From positions 6,450,501 through 6,514,500 of the forward strand of contig OX344763.1 of assembly GCA_947034895.1 (NCBI GenBank): DNA of 64,000 nt, given 5' to 3'. Of this stretch, positions 23,032-35,601 are shown piece by piece. Below the pieces are notes generated by a model. The model saw only the letters and a list, made by a program, of their open reading frames with translations, searched no databases and was not told the DNA's origin. Source of the stretch: Rhytidiadelphus loreus. Taxonomy: Eukaryota > Streptophyta > Bryopsida > Hypnales > Hylocomiaceae. Position 1 is the first letter of the stretch, and each line of letters starts with the position of its first letter. Position numbers and translations under genes: made by a program.

Positions 23032-26000
23032 GTACAGTTTTTTTTGAAAGTCATAAACTTGCATTCTCTACTTTTCATGATCCTCTTCCAAAAACTTTGA
23101 TCATCTTCTTGCAACCATTGCACACTTCCATGTAGAATTTTGGAATTTCTTTCATTTTTTTCAAAAAGTTTGGTTGATATTTGTACATGGAAGTTCTCCT
23201 CTATAGAGTACAATTAGAGAGGATTGAATATAATGATGTGAATCCTATTTGTACACAAACTAAAGAAGCACATGTCTATGGTTTGGTTCATTGGCTTTGA
23301 CCTTCGCACACCATCACTTCCAAAATCTCTTACATAAGGCAATGTTTTAGCATAATGTAAACAATGAGAATGTACCATATGAATAGAATCACTCCATAAT
23401 CATCTTTATTCCCTAAGATGTTTGAAAATGATTTCATTTATGTAGTAGTTTCTTCACCTAATTCACCAAATCCATCTTTCATAATCATCCACCCGTGGTT
23501 ACTACTATAAGAGCCTAGAATCATGAGCAGATGAGCATAGGAGTCTATACACCTATGTTATAGGTGTCTATATTATAGAAACCTTTGATATTATACTGAA
23601 TCTATGTAATAAATACCTATATCATAGGTGTTTATACTATAAGCACCTTCAATGGTTGTAGAGTATCTTCTTATACATATATTCAAGGCTTATAGGTTGG
23701 CATTTCCATATTCACATGCTAGCATTGTTGATCATCTACCAAAGCATTGCAACACCTTAGCCTAAGCCCTAATCCACCTCAATCACATTTGCTTAGAACA
23801 CATACACCTAGGCATGTTAGATGTGGCCTCAACAACTCCTAGTGGGCCCTTGTGGAAATTCATGCCCCACTATTACCCTCCCAAAGGAAACTTAAACCAT
23901 AAACTCTTTAGAAAATGGCTCGACCACTCAACAATTGAGAACCCTTTTTGTTGACACAAGACCACGGATTCAGAAAGAGCAACAACAAGCAATTAGTAAG
24001 GAAGAGTAGTAGCTTCCATGTGGCCAAAGAAAGAAGATGTATAGTGGTAGAAAGTCCAGTCAAATGAGCGATAGCTTGAAACAAACCTCCACAACACAAG
24101 GAGGGCGAAGGGTACATCACCTCCCTCGGCCCTCTCCTTGCGATGGGCCCTTGGAAACCCCTCTTGTGCATCATTTCCGAGGTGCCAAGGTACGAATGCT
24201 CTCATCCCTAAGCAAATTGTGGCTTAGCAACTTCCATCCCCAAGTGGTTGTCAAGGGACACCCCGAACGTCAAATGACACAAGTTGACAACCCCCCGGTG
24301 GATCAAATTTCTGCCCTGACGGAGCCTGGCCCCCGGTCCAGCCTTCGAGGCTCTCGTGAGGCAAAGGATCAGCGGCACGGCAGCTAGCAGCATCCGGATG
24401 CTAGCTAGCTAGTTTAGGTGTCTGTCGAAGAGTATAACAGTAGGCCACACCCACACGCATCATGATTGCGGGGCACGCAGTTCGAGATTCCCAGGCGAAG
24501 AGCTTGCCCCACCTGCCTTGCCTTGCCTTCCCTTCCGCCAGTCGCTGCCATCAGATGCCCCCAAATTCATGCCTGGGTCCCCAGCTAGAATTCTGCATCA
24601 CGTCAAGTTCAAGAGACCGCACAGTTGTGTAGTGCTGCTGCTGCAAGGCTACAGTGAGGGCTACGAGGGGCCTGGAGCCTAGATAGACTATCCCCGATTC
24701 CAATGATAGCGGTCGCACTTCGATGCAAAAACATTCCAAGCAGATCAGACGGAGTCGCTGCGCTGGCCTGGCCACGCATCAGCAAAGCCCAGCCGAAATA
24801 GTAATCTAGAGCTAGCTTAGTCCAGTCTAAGCTTAGGCTTGCTTACTTCAATGCTGGTCCGTCCGTCCGTCTGGTAGATTGCATCGCTCGGTACAACTGG
24901 GACAGTGGTTCACCAGGGAGACAGACCAGACCCTAGATCTCGGCAGAGGATGAAAGGGACGGACTCCATTGGACTGCAGTAAGTAAGTAAGTAAGTAGCA
25001 GTCCTGGCTACGAGTCTTCTTCTTCCGAAGGGTAGAGAATTTGGAAATGAAAAACGAAAGAATTAAAAATAAATAAAAAATCAGCTGAGGGCCCCTCTGG
25101 TTCTTTGTACTTTATCCTTATCAATGGATTTTGTCCTACAACCCCCCCCCCCGGAAGAATTAACTTTAGTATGAAAGAACGCCGTAAATGAAGCAGTGTT
25201 TTGGGAATGGCTTAATTGCCCAAGTCTCATGGACTTAGATAGTGAATTCCATTCTTGATGCCTTCGTCACAAAGTATCTCTTACAACATGTTCCTTTCAT
25301 TCGAGAAATTCTTAGGTTCCCATGTGACAATGAGGGCATTTTGACCTCTCACCATAGTTGGTTGGACCACTATGGTGGTAAGAGTATCCTGCCAATACCT
25401 AAGTTTTAGCTCATGATCTCTGCACTAGCATGTTGAAGCCAGAACCATTGAGCCAAAGTTGTAGGTGCCTAAAAATGTAGAAACAAATGATCGTTTTTAG
25501 ACCACAAAGGAGTAGGCATTGCATTGATAGGAGGCTACTCAAAAAGCAAGTTGGTGCTAAAAGGACACAAACTCTTCTAGTGTAGCTTCTTGTTTACCAT
25601 AGATGATAAAATTTGGAAATTCCGAGGGAAATTCACATTCGAAATCAAAGACCCCAAATAAATGAAGATTAGTCCTAAAATTAATAAAAAACAATGGCCC
25701 AAAATAGGTCTAGATTTTCATAACATTGAATAACTAAGCACTTAATTTCCCCTCCTTGAAATCTTAAGGGACAATAGTATCTTTTCTTGAATACATGGGG
25801 AGGGGGCTAGTTAACCCGAGATGCTCAAACCCAAAAGTGGCTTTCTAGATCACTTTAGAAATGAAGAATGCACCTATGGGTCCAACAATCAAACCATTTT
25901 TTAGTGACTACCTTGGTCATAGGCCAGCATCTTCTACGGTTAAAAATTTCAAGAATTTGATTAGCTCTGCACTCATCCGGACTTTGACCGGAACATGAAT

Positions 26001-27544
26001 GTAATATAATTCTGGTTCGTTGCAGGGCTCCTTTTCAAGGCTGCAAAAGGGACCCCAGTACACTGGATAAACAAACAATGTTTTTGTTTATATCTATCCC
26101 AGTCGTGGAAAAATAAAATAAAATTCTCACCCCCCGTGGGGAAGGCTTGTAAAGCCTAGAATAACGTCATCCAGATGAAGGGAGCTGGCAGCAAAAAAAC
26201 GGCTTGCAGGGTGAAAAATAGTCATTTTGAAGTTGGGTACAGGAAGGAATGATTATTATCAGCCTATTTACAGAACTGCAAGCCACACTACAGTACTCTA
26301 GGACGGATCATCAAGGGTGGCATTATTTAATGGGGCGCCGTAGATCTAAATTCCATTGTCGAATAAAATAGCACGAAGTGATAACCTCTCTCATCCGTGA
26401 TTTGAATCCTCGGCACTCGGAAACAGTAAAAACAAAAGCTTACCGCGGAATCTAAGCTTAAGTTATGCTACAGAGCTCTTGACCCTCTGATCAGTCAGTC
26501 CAGTCTGAAGCACTCAAGTGTGGGGCTCATCACTCGCAACTGTAGGCTGGTCAGCAGCTGCAGGCAACTGAATGGATTCAATAAACAAATGAATAAATAA
26601 AAACCATCTATTAAAATTCCCAGTGGTGGTGGTTCTTAAATAAAATAAAATAAAAATAAATCTATTAAAATTCACAGTGGTATAACTTAAAGTGGATCAT
26701 CATCACTCTCATCTGAATCGCACGACTCTTGTTGCTCTACACCAGGCTGAATAGTCGTCGGATCGCCGCCTGTTCTGGACAAGTTGAAGGAAGAAGAAGC
26801 TAGAAGCAGCAGGACGACGGTAGAAGACGAACGTGTACTCGCACAATCTGACTCAGGTGCTGCTGCAGTGCATACCTGGTGTTACTTAGAAGTAGTAGTA
26901 GGTAGAGTGGTGGTGTAGACTTTGCTGCGTACACCATATCCGTCGAGTACCACTTCTGAGCTTGATCCAGTGGAGATTCGATTAGAGCAAGCGTGCAGAA
27001 TTTTCCAGTTCGAGATAGTGTTGCGTTTGTTCGTCGAGATCGTGGTCGATATACACACACCGGGTGCTTAGATGAACTCAATTCTTGTGGAAGTTGATAC
27101 TTCTTCAGAATCGAAACCATTCTAAGCTTGTTTTTGTTTTTTTTCTGGTGCTTTCCTCGCTCTTCGCATTCTTCTAGTTTGACCGGGCGGTGCAACTTTT
27201 GCTCTTCTTAGGGTGCTTGTCCTCGCAGCAGGACTCTGCATTTTTCTCTGAATTTTTGCGAACTTGATGTCCTTCCCCTGCTTGAAATTCTTTTCTTTTC
27301 TTCTTTTTTGATGATTGGGATCTGCTCACAAATGCTTGGACAGTTTGAATCTAGCAAGGGTGTATGTTGGAGTGAGTCGAGTTGACCGACTGCCGGTAGC
27401 GAGCACGCAAGGCCATTTCAAGGGACTCATTTCAGGGATGGATCGTTTGTGCAATAGGTACGAAGGGAGACACTGAAAATACCGCCTTCAGTTGGGAAGA
27501 AGAAGAAGAAGTCGCACGTATCAAGACCTCATCCCACCTCTTCA
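23032..27544. other. Intergenic and upstream region of the bHLH gene
   Basis: Up to about 23,900 the sequence is AT-rich repeat-like. It includes a 23,510-23,650 stretch of ACCTATNTTATAGGTGT-type short palindromes, similar to 36,250-36,420. From about 24,000 the composition becomes more balanced, with short simple repeats (GTCC tetramers near 24,860, GTAA tetramers near 24,979, C-run near 25,141, GAAGAA near 27,497). Open frames at 24,037-24,387 (+) and 26,800-27,195 (-) have no recognisable domain and I do not call them genes. The last kilobase probably carries the promoter and 5' UTR of the bHLH gene. Confidence 0.5.
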
Positions 27545-29230
27545 ATGAGTCTAATCGATGATTGCAACGAACTGCCGTCCATGGAGAACTGGTAAACACT
27601 GACATCATATCTTCCTCCTGGCGAGTGACTGCCGGATGCTTTGATCATCCGCTCTAGAAATGTGAATTTCTGGGCCGTCTTAGGAAACCTCTGTCCATCA
27701 ATCTTCACCACATCCATCACCAACACTGACGTTCGTCGTCCCCAAATGCTTGCTTTGTCGACAAGAAGCCCAGTGTGTGAGTGTACTAGTGAAAGAGTAG
27801 CCTGAATTTCGCTAAGTCCCGAGCGTTTGGCAGGTTGAACGCGGGAGCCGATTGGACCGAGCACCATGGTATCATTGAACCCACGCCCAGCGCCAGTGCC
27901 CCCTTATTATTCTACGGCCACGCTGATCCCTCGTCCACCCCTGGCAGTGCGATTTCGTTGTTCGAGGTCAAGGAAGCCGTGATCACGCACCCTTTTCTGA
28001 AGCTGGATGCTCAGGAAATCTGCAAGGAGAATCCGGATGCGCTTCTGGTCAGGACTGGGAGCCCCAGCAGAATACTTTCTGAGCAGCAGGGGAATTCAGC
28101 AACAATGGCGCCATCCGCGTCGAGTTTGTTGGATCGGACGCCGAGTTCAGATGTCGGTGCGAGTCTGTACTTGGAAGGCGACAGCCCGCGGGGCCCGTTG
28201 TCTCCAGCTGCGCTCCAGCTTGGGAAAAGATCTCCGAGACCGGTTTCCAGCAACAAGCGCCCCCTGGTGGACGACGCCTCGGACGCGACGTCGTGGATGC
28301 CCGTCTACGATCTCCAGACCCCGTCACGAAAATTGCCCAAGCAGCAGCAGCAACAACAAAACCCCGTTGGGTACGCGCCGTATGCGGCCATGGCCGCGGC
28401 CACCCCCCCACTCGCAATGCCGACCGCGGCGGCGGCGCCGACGTTCCTTCCAGCGGCCGCGGGAAACGCCGCCATGGCTGCCCCCGCCATTCTTTTCCCG
28501 ACGCCACTGACGCTGCTCAACGTCCCCAGCATGGAGGAAATTGCGCAGACACGCCCGAAGCGACGTAACGTGCGTATCTCGAAGGACCCCACGAGCGTGG
28601 CCGCCAGGCACAGGCGCGAGCGGATCAGTGATCGGGTCCGCGTGCTGCAGCATTTCGTGCCGGGGGGGACCAAGATGGACACCGCTTCCATGCTGGACGA
28701 AGCCATCCATTATGTGAAATTCCTGCAGCAGCAACTCCAGGTTAGGTCAATGAAAGCCATAAGGTTGCACAAACTTATCTAACGATCCCAATGCGATATG
28801 ATGCATTTCATTGCTACGAGGTTCCGCAGACTGCAGACCTCTGCATCTCTAATGCAATTGCTTGCTTGCTTAAACACCGGTTTTCTGAAGCAGTGGATGA
28901 TGTTTTTTCTTCTTTTCAATTTTGAAGATTTTATTCTGACTAGTCCGAGTTCGTCGTATGCCACAGATCTTGGAGAGGCTCGGCAACAGCTACGATCCCA
29001 GGTTCATGACGCTGGAGGATCCCGTGATGATGCCCCCAGGTGGCCATTCCGTCCGGCCATTTGACCTAAACCACGCCTGTTACCCCACTTTCCCGTCCAC
29101 CTCCATGGCGCAACCGACTTCTTCTTCTTCGCAGCAACCGCTGCTGCCGACATGGCCAACCACGAAGATGACGAGCCCCTTCTGCAGCCAGGGGTTCCCG
29201 GACTCCGCCCAGGAGCAGTATTGTCACTAG
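27545..29230 (+). CDS. bHLH transcription factor, HECATE/INDEHISCENT-type (subfamily VIIIb)
   Basis: A nuclear DNA-binding regulator. My model has three exons, 27,545-27,591, 27,834-28,740 and 28,967-29,230, giving 405 residues. The open frame of exon 2 has no usable upstream ATG. A 47-nt first exon ([16 protein letters not shown]) joins it in frame across GT/AG borders, which decides the start. The basic region begins near residue 255 ([13 protein letters not shown]), followed by [18 protein letters not shown], the loop VPGGTKMD and helix 2 [20 protein letters not shown] to residue 318, exactly at an intron. The rest is low-complexity: glutamine run near 185, alanine-rich stretch near 200-235, Ser/Pro/Gln-rich tail. 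The [20 protein letters not shown] block is diagnostic for the HEC/IND group, which in flowering plants controls carpel and fruit tissue with auxin and other bHLHs; the role here is unknown. The position usually occupied by Glu in E-box binders is Ala, as is usual in this group. Confidence 0.88.
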
Positions 29231-32200
29231 ATTGATGGGATTCAAACACGGAGTTAGCCTAGGCTTCCAATAGAGACCATAGACCACCATGCAATCCAGA
29301 AACGAAGATCCAATCCAAACTGTGGGACGACCGAATTAACCCATGGCGTCTCGATGGTGATGACTACTGAAGCTCGACGTTCTTCGGCCGTGACGGAGGC
29401 GACAACTGTTGGGAGGCCATTTTGAGGGAAATGCATGGAAGTGTGAATCGATCAGCTTCGAGTCAATTCCATAGCTGATCGATCACCCATGCCTGACTGC
29501 TAAGGACGCGTCTCCGTTCTCGCTCTACTGACCAAGTGGGATTAACTCTATTGCCGAGGAAGAAATTGCTAATGAATTTCTTGGACATGGCGAAGCTTGC
29601 ATGCGCTTCAAGCGCTTGACAGCAGACTGAGGAGGGAGACGAAGCTACCGAGTGACGGAGGAAGGAGGGCTGCGTTGGTAATCAAACCCTTAACCCTACG
29701 CGCCTCCCCCCGATCGATTTCGGTTGTCCTTGGCAGCAATTTTGTGAGTGTTCGTTCTCGGACAATTTTGTATCGTTTGTTTCCGTTCTTTCTCTTCGAT
29801 ATTCTCTCCTTGTACAGTAACGATTTCAATACCCTGTGCCCGCTTCATTCGGCAAGCACGTCGTCTGCAATCAGGATTAATTACAGGACTGAAAAGGCCG
29901 GATTGTGTTCCTTACGAGTGGAAGGGTGATAAGTCAGGAACAGGAACACCATTTCAATCGTTTCTGCTTCCATCGCAGGATCTATCTGATTTCAGCGCTG
30001 AACTATGTGTGAATTTCACGAGAATTTTTATTGTTTGTTCATTCCTCTCCCTGTTTCTAGCGACGGGAATCATTGCATAGTGGTCCGGCCTGGTTGGGTC
30101 ATTCTGTGTCACCCCGGCTGGAAGGCATAGTTGATCGATCGCTTAGCTGGGTGGGGAGATGGGAGAGGACTCCTCTGTTCCAAACTGTACATAAAGCAAT
30201 GATCATGTATTGCCCTTTTCATGAGGATATATAGTGGGCCGACCAACCCAATATCGTTCCTGAATTGTAAACATTCTACGAATGATTTGTCCAGCTCTAG
30301 CTGTTTCTATCTTAATGTTTCGGACTCACCCACTGTTAATTGTGAATGCGTTTTTGTACAATTGATGTGCATGACTAAACCAGCGCATGAGAAGTCTGTC
30401 GGGTATTCGTCAAAATTTCCAATCACGCGAGTTACAGTCAGAGCACCTACCGACATGACTTAGGGGAATAAAAACAAAAATAGTCGCCAGAGGGCTGGAG
30501 TGACTAACGGATAACACGGCATATATCTGCTCTTCAATGTTGACATGATCCGAAATTGCAGGCGATTTCCCATACAGGAGTCACGTGTCTCCTTATTACG
30601 AGCCTCTTCAGAATGTTGGACAATCAACAGCGGCATTAATTTCATCGAACTTTTCCCTTACGATCTGGTTACGGTTGCATTGAGTCACTTGTTTGTAAAT
30701 TTTCTCACAAACCGGGTAATTGAGCTGTGGAAAAGTGTAGTGAGTATTCCTCGCTCCTTTTCCGATTGTCCAACACAGATTGTGCAGTGGTTTCAGGGGT
30801 TGATTTTCGTGGCATTCAATCCAGACAATGATACATAGCATCTCCCCTCATCCTCAGAGCCTGTTCGTGCATTGTATTGATACATGCAATGCATGTATCC
30901 TCACTATCCTGCACACCCTTGCATCCATCCATCCCAATCATGAGCAGCTACAGGAGATGATAGATTACTATTCTGTTACTTCCCAGGAATTCAGGACCTT
31001 TTAATGTGTACTGTAACTGTACTCTAGTACCAGGTCAGAATGAGCAAGCTAATTCCACATTCTCTGTACCTAGATTTTATTCAATTTTCTAAAGTACGTT
31101 AACGTTGATTTCCAAGCTTTAGAATCTGGTCCATTCGTACCTGTCATTAAGGTCAAGGGAATTATTAATCGGAACACCTATGCTGAAAACGTGTCCACCG
31201 AAGTTGGCAGGCCAGTATCGCCTGCAGTGTATTGAGTTCCATAGCTCCCTGATCCTTATCCTGCCATGCCATGCGACCGACTCCATGATGGGGATGAGAA
31301 ATTCTTCGAGCACGTTGCCGTCATTTCACAAACCACAAAGTAATACAGGTGATCCAGCACGCCATCCTTGCCGATTACAAATCAGAAGTCTCAAGTGATT
31401 GTCTCGTAAGCTTCAGGAAGACGTTAAAACTGAAGATAACTAGATTTGCTGAACAGATGCAGCCGTTACACACAGCTCGAGTATTTCTCAGATGCAGTTG
31501 AATTCCGGTGAACGACATCAATGCTGCCAAATAAAAGTGCAACAATTCTGTGACTCAGCTAGAATCAACAAGTCATCTTCCTGTTCACAGAAGGACCTCA
31601 TATTGGATCTGCTGTGAGCAATTTCTGAAATTTTCCCACTGAGAAACGCAGAAATTTACACTACACAGGGGATTTGGCTCACTGCTTTTTTTCAGGATCA
31701 CTCTGGGGAAATACACGAAATCCTGTTGGCTTGGGAATGCACACAGGAAGTGGGTTTGTTGCAGAAAGTTCATTGTTCATGCACAGCGGATTATGAAATA
31801 TACTCTGTCAACTGAAAATTTGGTGAGATGCATAAGTTTCAGTTTCCAACAATAATCCTTGCTAATGATTTATCAGTTCTAGCTAGACACAAAGCATTGT
31901 GAAAATATTTCTGGTTCCAGTTGGCAAGCACATGAAAGAAATTGTGCAATAACATTGTAAGTCATGTTGAAATCGTTTGCAGTGTGTTTTGTATACATTT
32001 TGTGTATCCACGTTGTGCACGCAAGCCTGCAAGGTCTCTCCGCACACTGCTCTTGATTCTACACCACAATCATCTCACTAACTACCCACTTACACTATCT
32101 ATTCTATTAAGTCCAATGTGTCATAATTTCATCTGTCATGCTAAGTGTCACGTTTTCATCTTCATTGTTTTTTATATGTTTGTTCTTAGTAAACCCTATT

Positions 32201-34328
32201 GACTTCACCATTGATTCTCAATGAAATCTTGTAAGTTATTAAAACCTTTTTAGTGTTATTGCATTGCAATGGAATTCATTCTAGTCTCAAGTGTTTCTTG
32301 TCTTCAATTTCCATGACTTTTCAATTTCAACATGCAAGCATACAATCATCCCGCATAGGTCACCTCTCCTCTCCATAAACCAATGAGTCTCATATGTAGT
32401 TCAATGGTATTGTATTGTTCTGTAGTGACATTACCAACTCCACATAGAAAAAAATGAAAAGATTGAGTATAAAAATATGATCTCCTACCAATGTAGGAAG
32501 TCCACAAAGTAACCAGGTTCTAAATGTGTCTCCTATCTAAGAATAAGTAACATGTCCCTTGAAATATCTATTAAAGTCATTGATAACGTAGGGTAGGCTT
32601 AAAAGAACAGTTTATGGACCTCCTACCATACAACAAGCACCTTTCAATCCCTAGTGAAATAGCCTTGTAGAATTAATCCCTAAAGTCCCTTGGGGGACTT
32701 GTGAAGGTTCAAGTATGTACCTATGTTCTCAATTTTTGGCAAGATTTTTTGAAGCTTTTTTTCAAGATAGTAAAATTGATTAGCTTGTTGAGCATACAAT
32801 TTTTATTTCCATCGGTACTTAGGAGCAAAAGTTATGCCATAATAAGCAATAATTAAAAATTATTATTATTTCTTATTGATTATATTTTTTTTCTACATGG
32901 AAAGAATTGATTCATTCCATTTGAATAAGTGATGTGAAAGTTATGAAGCTTTTTTTTGGTGGGCAATCTTAGCAAATTCTTGATAATGTAATGGATTGGA
33001 TTTGTTTATAAACTCAATTTTTAACAATTTAAATAAATAAATTTGCACATGGTTTAGTTTGTTTCCTAAAAAAATCTCACCGTTGAGATTAGGGGGGTTC
33101 AATTCCATCTTAGAGCTATGAACAATTAAATTTTTCCTTCTTTGTTGTATCTACTTTGACTTAACAATTTTAGGTGAGGGCCCAAACCCTCATTTCAATT
33201 CTTCAACATAAAAAAAAGAAATTCACAATCTATTGTACACAAATTTTAAGTTAAAAAGATTCAAGGCCTCATAATCTAGTTAGGCTAGGAACAAAAAAAA
33301 CTCATTGTCTCCACTTTAAAAGCTTAAGTGACCTTTCAAGAGTTGATTGCATTTGGGGGAAAGTTAAATTCCTTGAAACAATTTTCAGTGAATTTTAGTA
33401 TGAAGAAAAATGGAATTGGCATCTAACCCAAATCGTTTCATATTTTTTGTACCTTCAGGGAATTAATTACGAATTTTTGAAGTTGAAACAAAGTGGTTCC
33501 AAAAGTGACCACATCCTGAAATGTACATCATCGATACATTGAAGAAAGCAAAATGTACCTCTGTAGTTGCTTTTAAAGGAGGGTTGCTTTTAGAGCACAC
33601 AAAGTACCGAGGCGCATCGAATGAATTATTTATCCACATGGCAATGTTTTCCTTACCAAACTGTGCACGCACTTCTAAATACTCCAATTCTAATAACTGT
33701 TTGATAAAGGCTATTACGAGCATAGCAGCAATAGGAAATTAAAGCGCACTGATATCAGAGCACCTTAGGTTAGAGCAGTGTTCCGGATATATTTTTTAGT
33801 TTTACCAGCTATTTTCCTTCAATTCTCATATCAAACTGTTTTTTCATGTTTTTTCAAGTATTAAGCTCGATTATTTTCTCTATTATTTTACTCTAAGTAG
33901 AAATCTTATAGATTTTTTCATCAATTTTTTGCTGATGTTTTCAAATTACTACCACTTTTTTTTTCCCAATTCCATTGATCAACTAACTTTGAACTAGCTA
34001 CCGGGGGGGTTCCAAACATTGCTTTAGAGAGTTCAAGGACTATTATTAAAACTATAAGGACACTATAAGTGATGCAATGGATGATAGGAAGTCCTTCTTT
34101 GTAAGAGAGAACTCAAGTGCATATGTTCATCCTTGGAATTTTGTGTGAAAAGAAAAGGTCTTGCATAGTAGTTTGACCTCTAATGAGTGTTTTGTTTCGT
34201 TTTTAAGTAGATGATTCACAGTATGTTGAAAATGATGATTTCAAATAGCTACCAACTAGTCCTTACAAGGTTAAGTGTTTCAATTTGCTAAACAAAATTC
34301 TAAAATAAATGCATTACACGGTTAATGA
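29231..34328. other. Downstream region of the bHLH gene and gene desert
   Basis: No gene is supported. Positions 29,231-31,900 have balanced composition and may include the 3' UTR and low-copy sequence; short open frames (29,597-29,929, 30,545-30,838) have no recognisable content. A near-perfect palindrome GATACATGCAATGCATGTATC... lies at about 30,877-30,900. From 32,200 the sequence turns AT-rich and repeat-like. An open frame pair at 33,463-33,742 is unrecognised. Confidence 0.45.
32475..32640 (+). repeat. Repeat C, first copy
   Basis: This segment matches 43,655-43,815 in the same order: CACAAAGTAACCAGGTTCTAAATG, TCTCCTATCT, GAAATATCTATTA, TCATTGAT, GTAGGCTTAAA and TTATGGACCTCCTACC. It is probably a remnant of a larger dispersed element of unknown class. 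Confidence 0.6.
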
Positions 34329-34566
34329 CACTAGTAGAAAGCCTTGTTTAATTGGATGTTCTTGTGTCAAAGTTGACGGATTTTCTTAAGCATCCACTGT
34401 AACATCTTCATGTGTTTATGTCAATAATGACATCCAATGTAGCATAAAGATGTTACATTGGATGTCATTGTTGACATAAACACATGAAGACGTTACATTG
34501 GATGCTTAAGAAAATCCGTCAACTTTGACGCAAGAACATCCAATTAAACAAGGCTTTCTTCTAGTG
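34329..34566. mobile_element. CACTA-type MITE, long hairpin
   Basis: This 238-bp unit starts CACTAGTAGAAAGCCTTG and ends in the complement CAAGGCTTTCTTCTAGTG. The arms are about 110 bp with only a few mismatches. It is flanked by TGA on both sides (34,326-34,328 and 34,567-34,569), the 3-bp duplication of the CACTA (En/Spm) superfamily. Transcribed, it would form a long near-perfect stem. Confidence 0.85.
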
Positions 34567-35250
34567 TGAGGCCACTGAAAGACTGTGAGTTCCCAAGATG
34601 TTCATGTAAGCCCACCCTTGTTGGTGCTTGTTGTTGGAACACATCTGATGTGGTCAAGAGTTTACTACATCAGATGAAAAACTTATTGTACCAAGATAGC
34701 AACTTTATCTTAAATTAATAAAAAATGCAAAAAAAATCAAAGAATCCATTTACAACTCATTGACTCATTTGACCATCTTCCATCTCCCAACAAGAAAATT
34801 TGTGTTGGCAAAATGAAGAAATGAATTCATTGACTTTTTGTGAGATTAAAGGACGGAGAGATTGGTTTTATAATGAAATCCACTGTCCATCATGAATACT
34901 CAAAGGGTATGGGAATATTTGAAGATGAGAGATTGATCATCCATTGTCAAAACATAGGGATTGTCATTAGATGAGATTTGTGGGGGAAAGGCTTGAGAGT
35001 AGTTTCAAACCTATTCTTGGCTCCATTCCCCGGGCTTATTGAATGACAATGTCAGAATTTTAAAATTAAATAAAAAATTAAACTAAATTCTTAAAATAAA
35101 AAACAAAGTTATATTTTTTTATTTTTTGAAATTAACGTGGCAGTTAACTACCACTTTGGGTAGCTGCTAAATTGCAGTTTCAGTCAGCTTTAGCTTGGTT
35201 CCTAGACTAGGAATTGGGAGCCTTCCAGAGGACAAGAAAATCATCTAATG
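34567..35250. other. AT-rich non-coding stretch
   Basis: No gene or structured element is recognised here. Confidence 0.5.
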
Positions 35251-35601
35251 GTTCAAAATAGAAATTCAAACCTCATTTAGGCATAGTAGAATAAAAAACT
35301 TTGATTTGAATCAATGTAGAAAATCAAAATAAATTTCATCTTCCAAAACCCATTTGTAATTTTGAGCCTTTGAAAAAAAGTCATGGACAAAATTTAGAGA
35401 GGATGTTTGAAAATATAAAAAAATATGCTTTTTACAACCCTTTTTCAATTTTGTCTATAATTTTTTATTAGAGACTTGAAATCTCAAACGGGTTTTGGGA
35501 GATGAAATTTAGCTCAATTTCCCACATTAGCTTAGTTCAAATTTTTTTGGAATAAATTATTCTACTATGCCTAAATGAGGTTTGAAATTCTACTTTGAAC
35601 A
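35251..35601. mobile_element. Foldback-like element with ~150-bp imperfect arms
   Basis: The left arm (about 35,251-35,375) and right arm (about 35,480-35,601) are inverted copies. Matching blocks are TTCAAACCTCATTTAGGCATAGTAGAATAA near the ends and ATTTCATCTNCCAAAACCC further in. There is no ORF. Flanking duplications were not found. Confidence 0.65.

Noticed and set aside
24037..24387. 116-codon open frame
   Set aside because: Composition unlike a conserved protein, overlapping open frames on the other strand, no recognised motif.
26800..27195. 131-codon minus-strand open frame
   Set aside because: No recognisable motif; it lies in the likely promoter region of the bHLH gene.
27529..27867. 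112-codon minus-strand open frame over the bHLH 5' end
   Set aside because: No recognisable domain, and the plus strand has a consistent exon-intron model in the same place.
28007..28734. Several long open frames overlapping the bHLH exon in other frames
   Set aside because: They are shadows of GC-rich coding sequence; only the frame with the HEC-type bHLH domain is meaningful.
33463..33742. Open frames on both strands
   Set aside because: Neither has a recognisable domain, and both strands are equally open, so coding cannot be argued.
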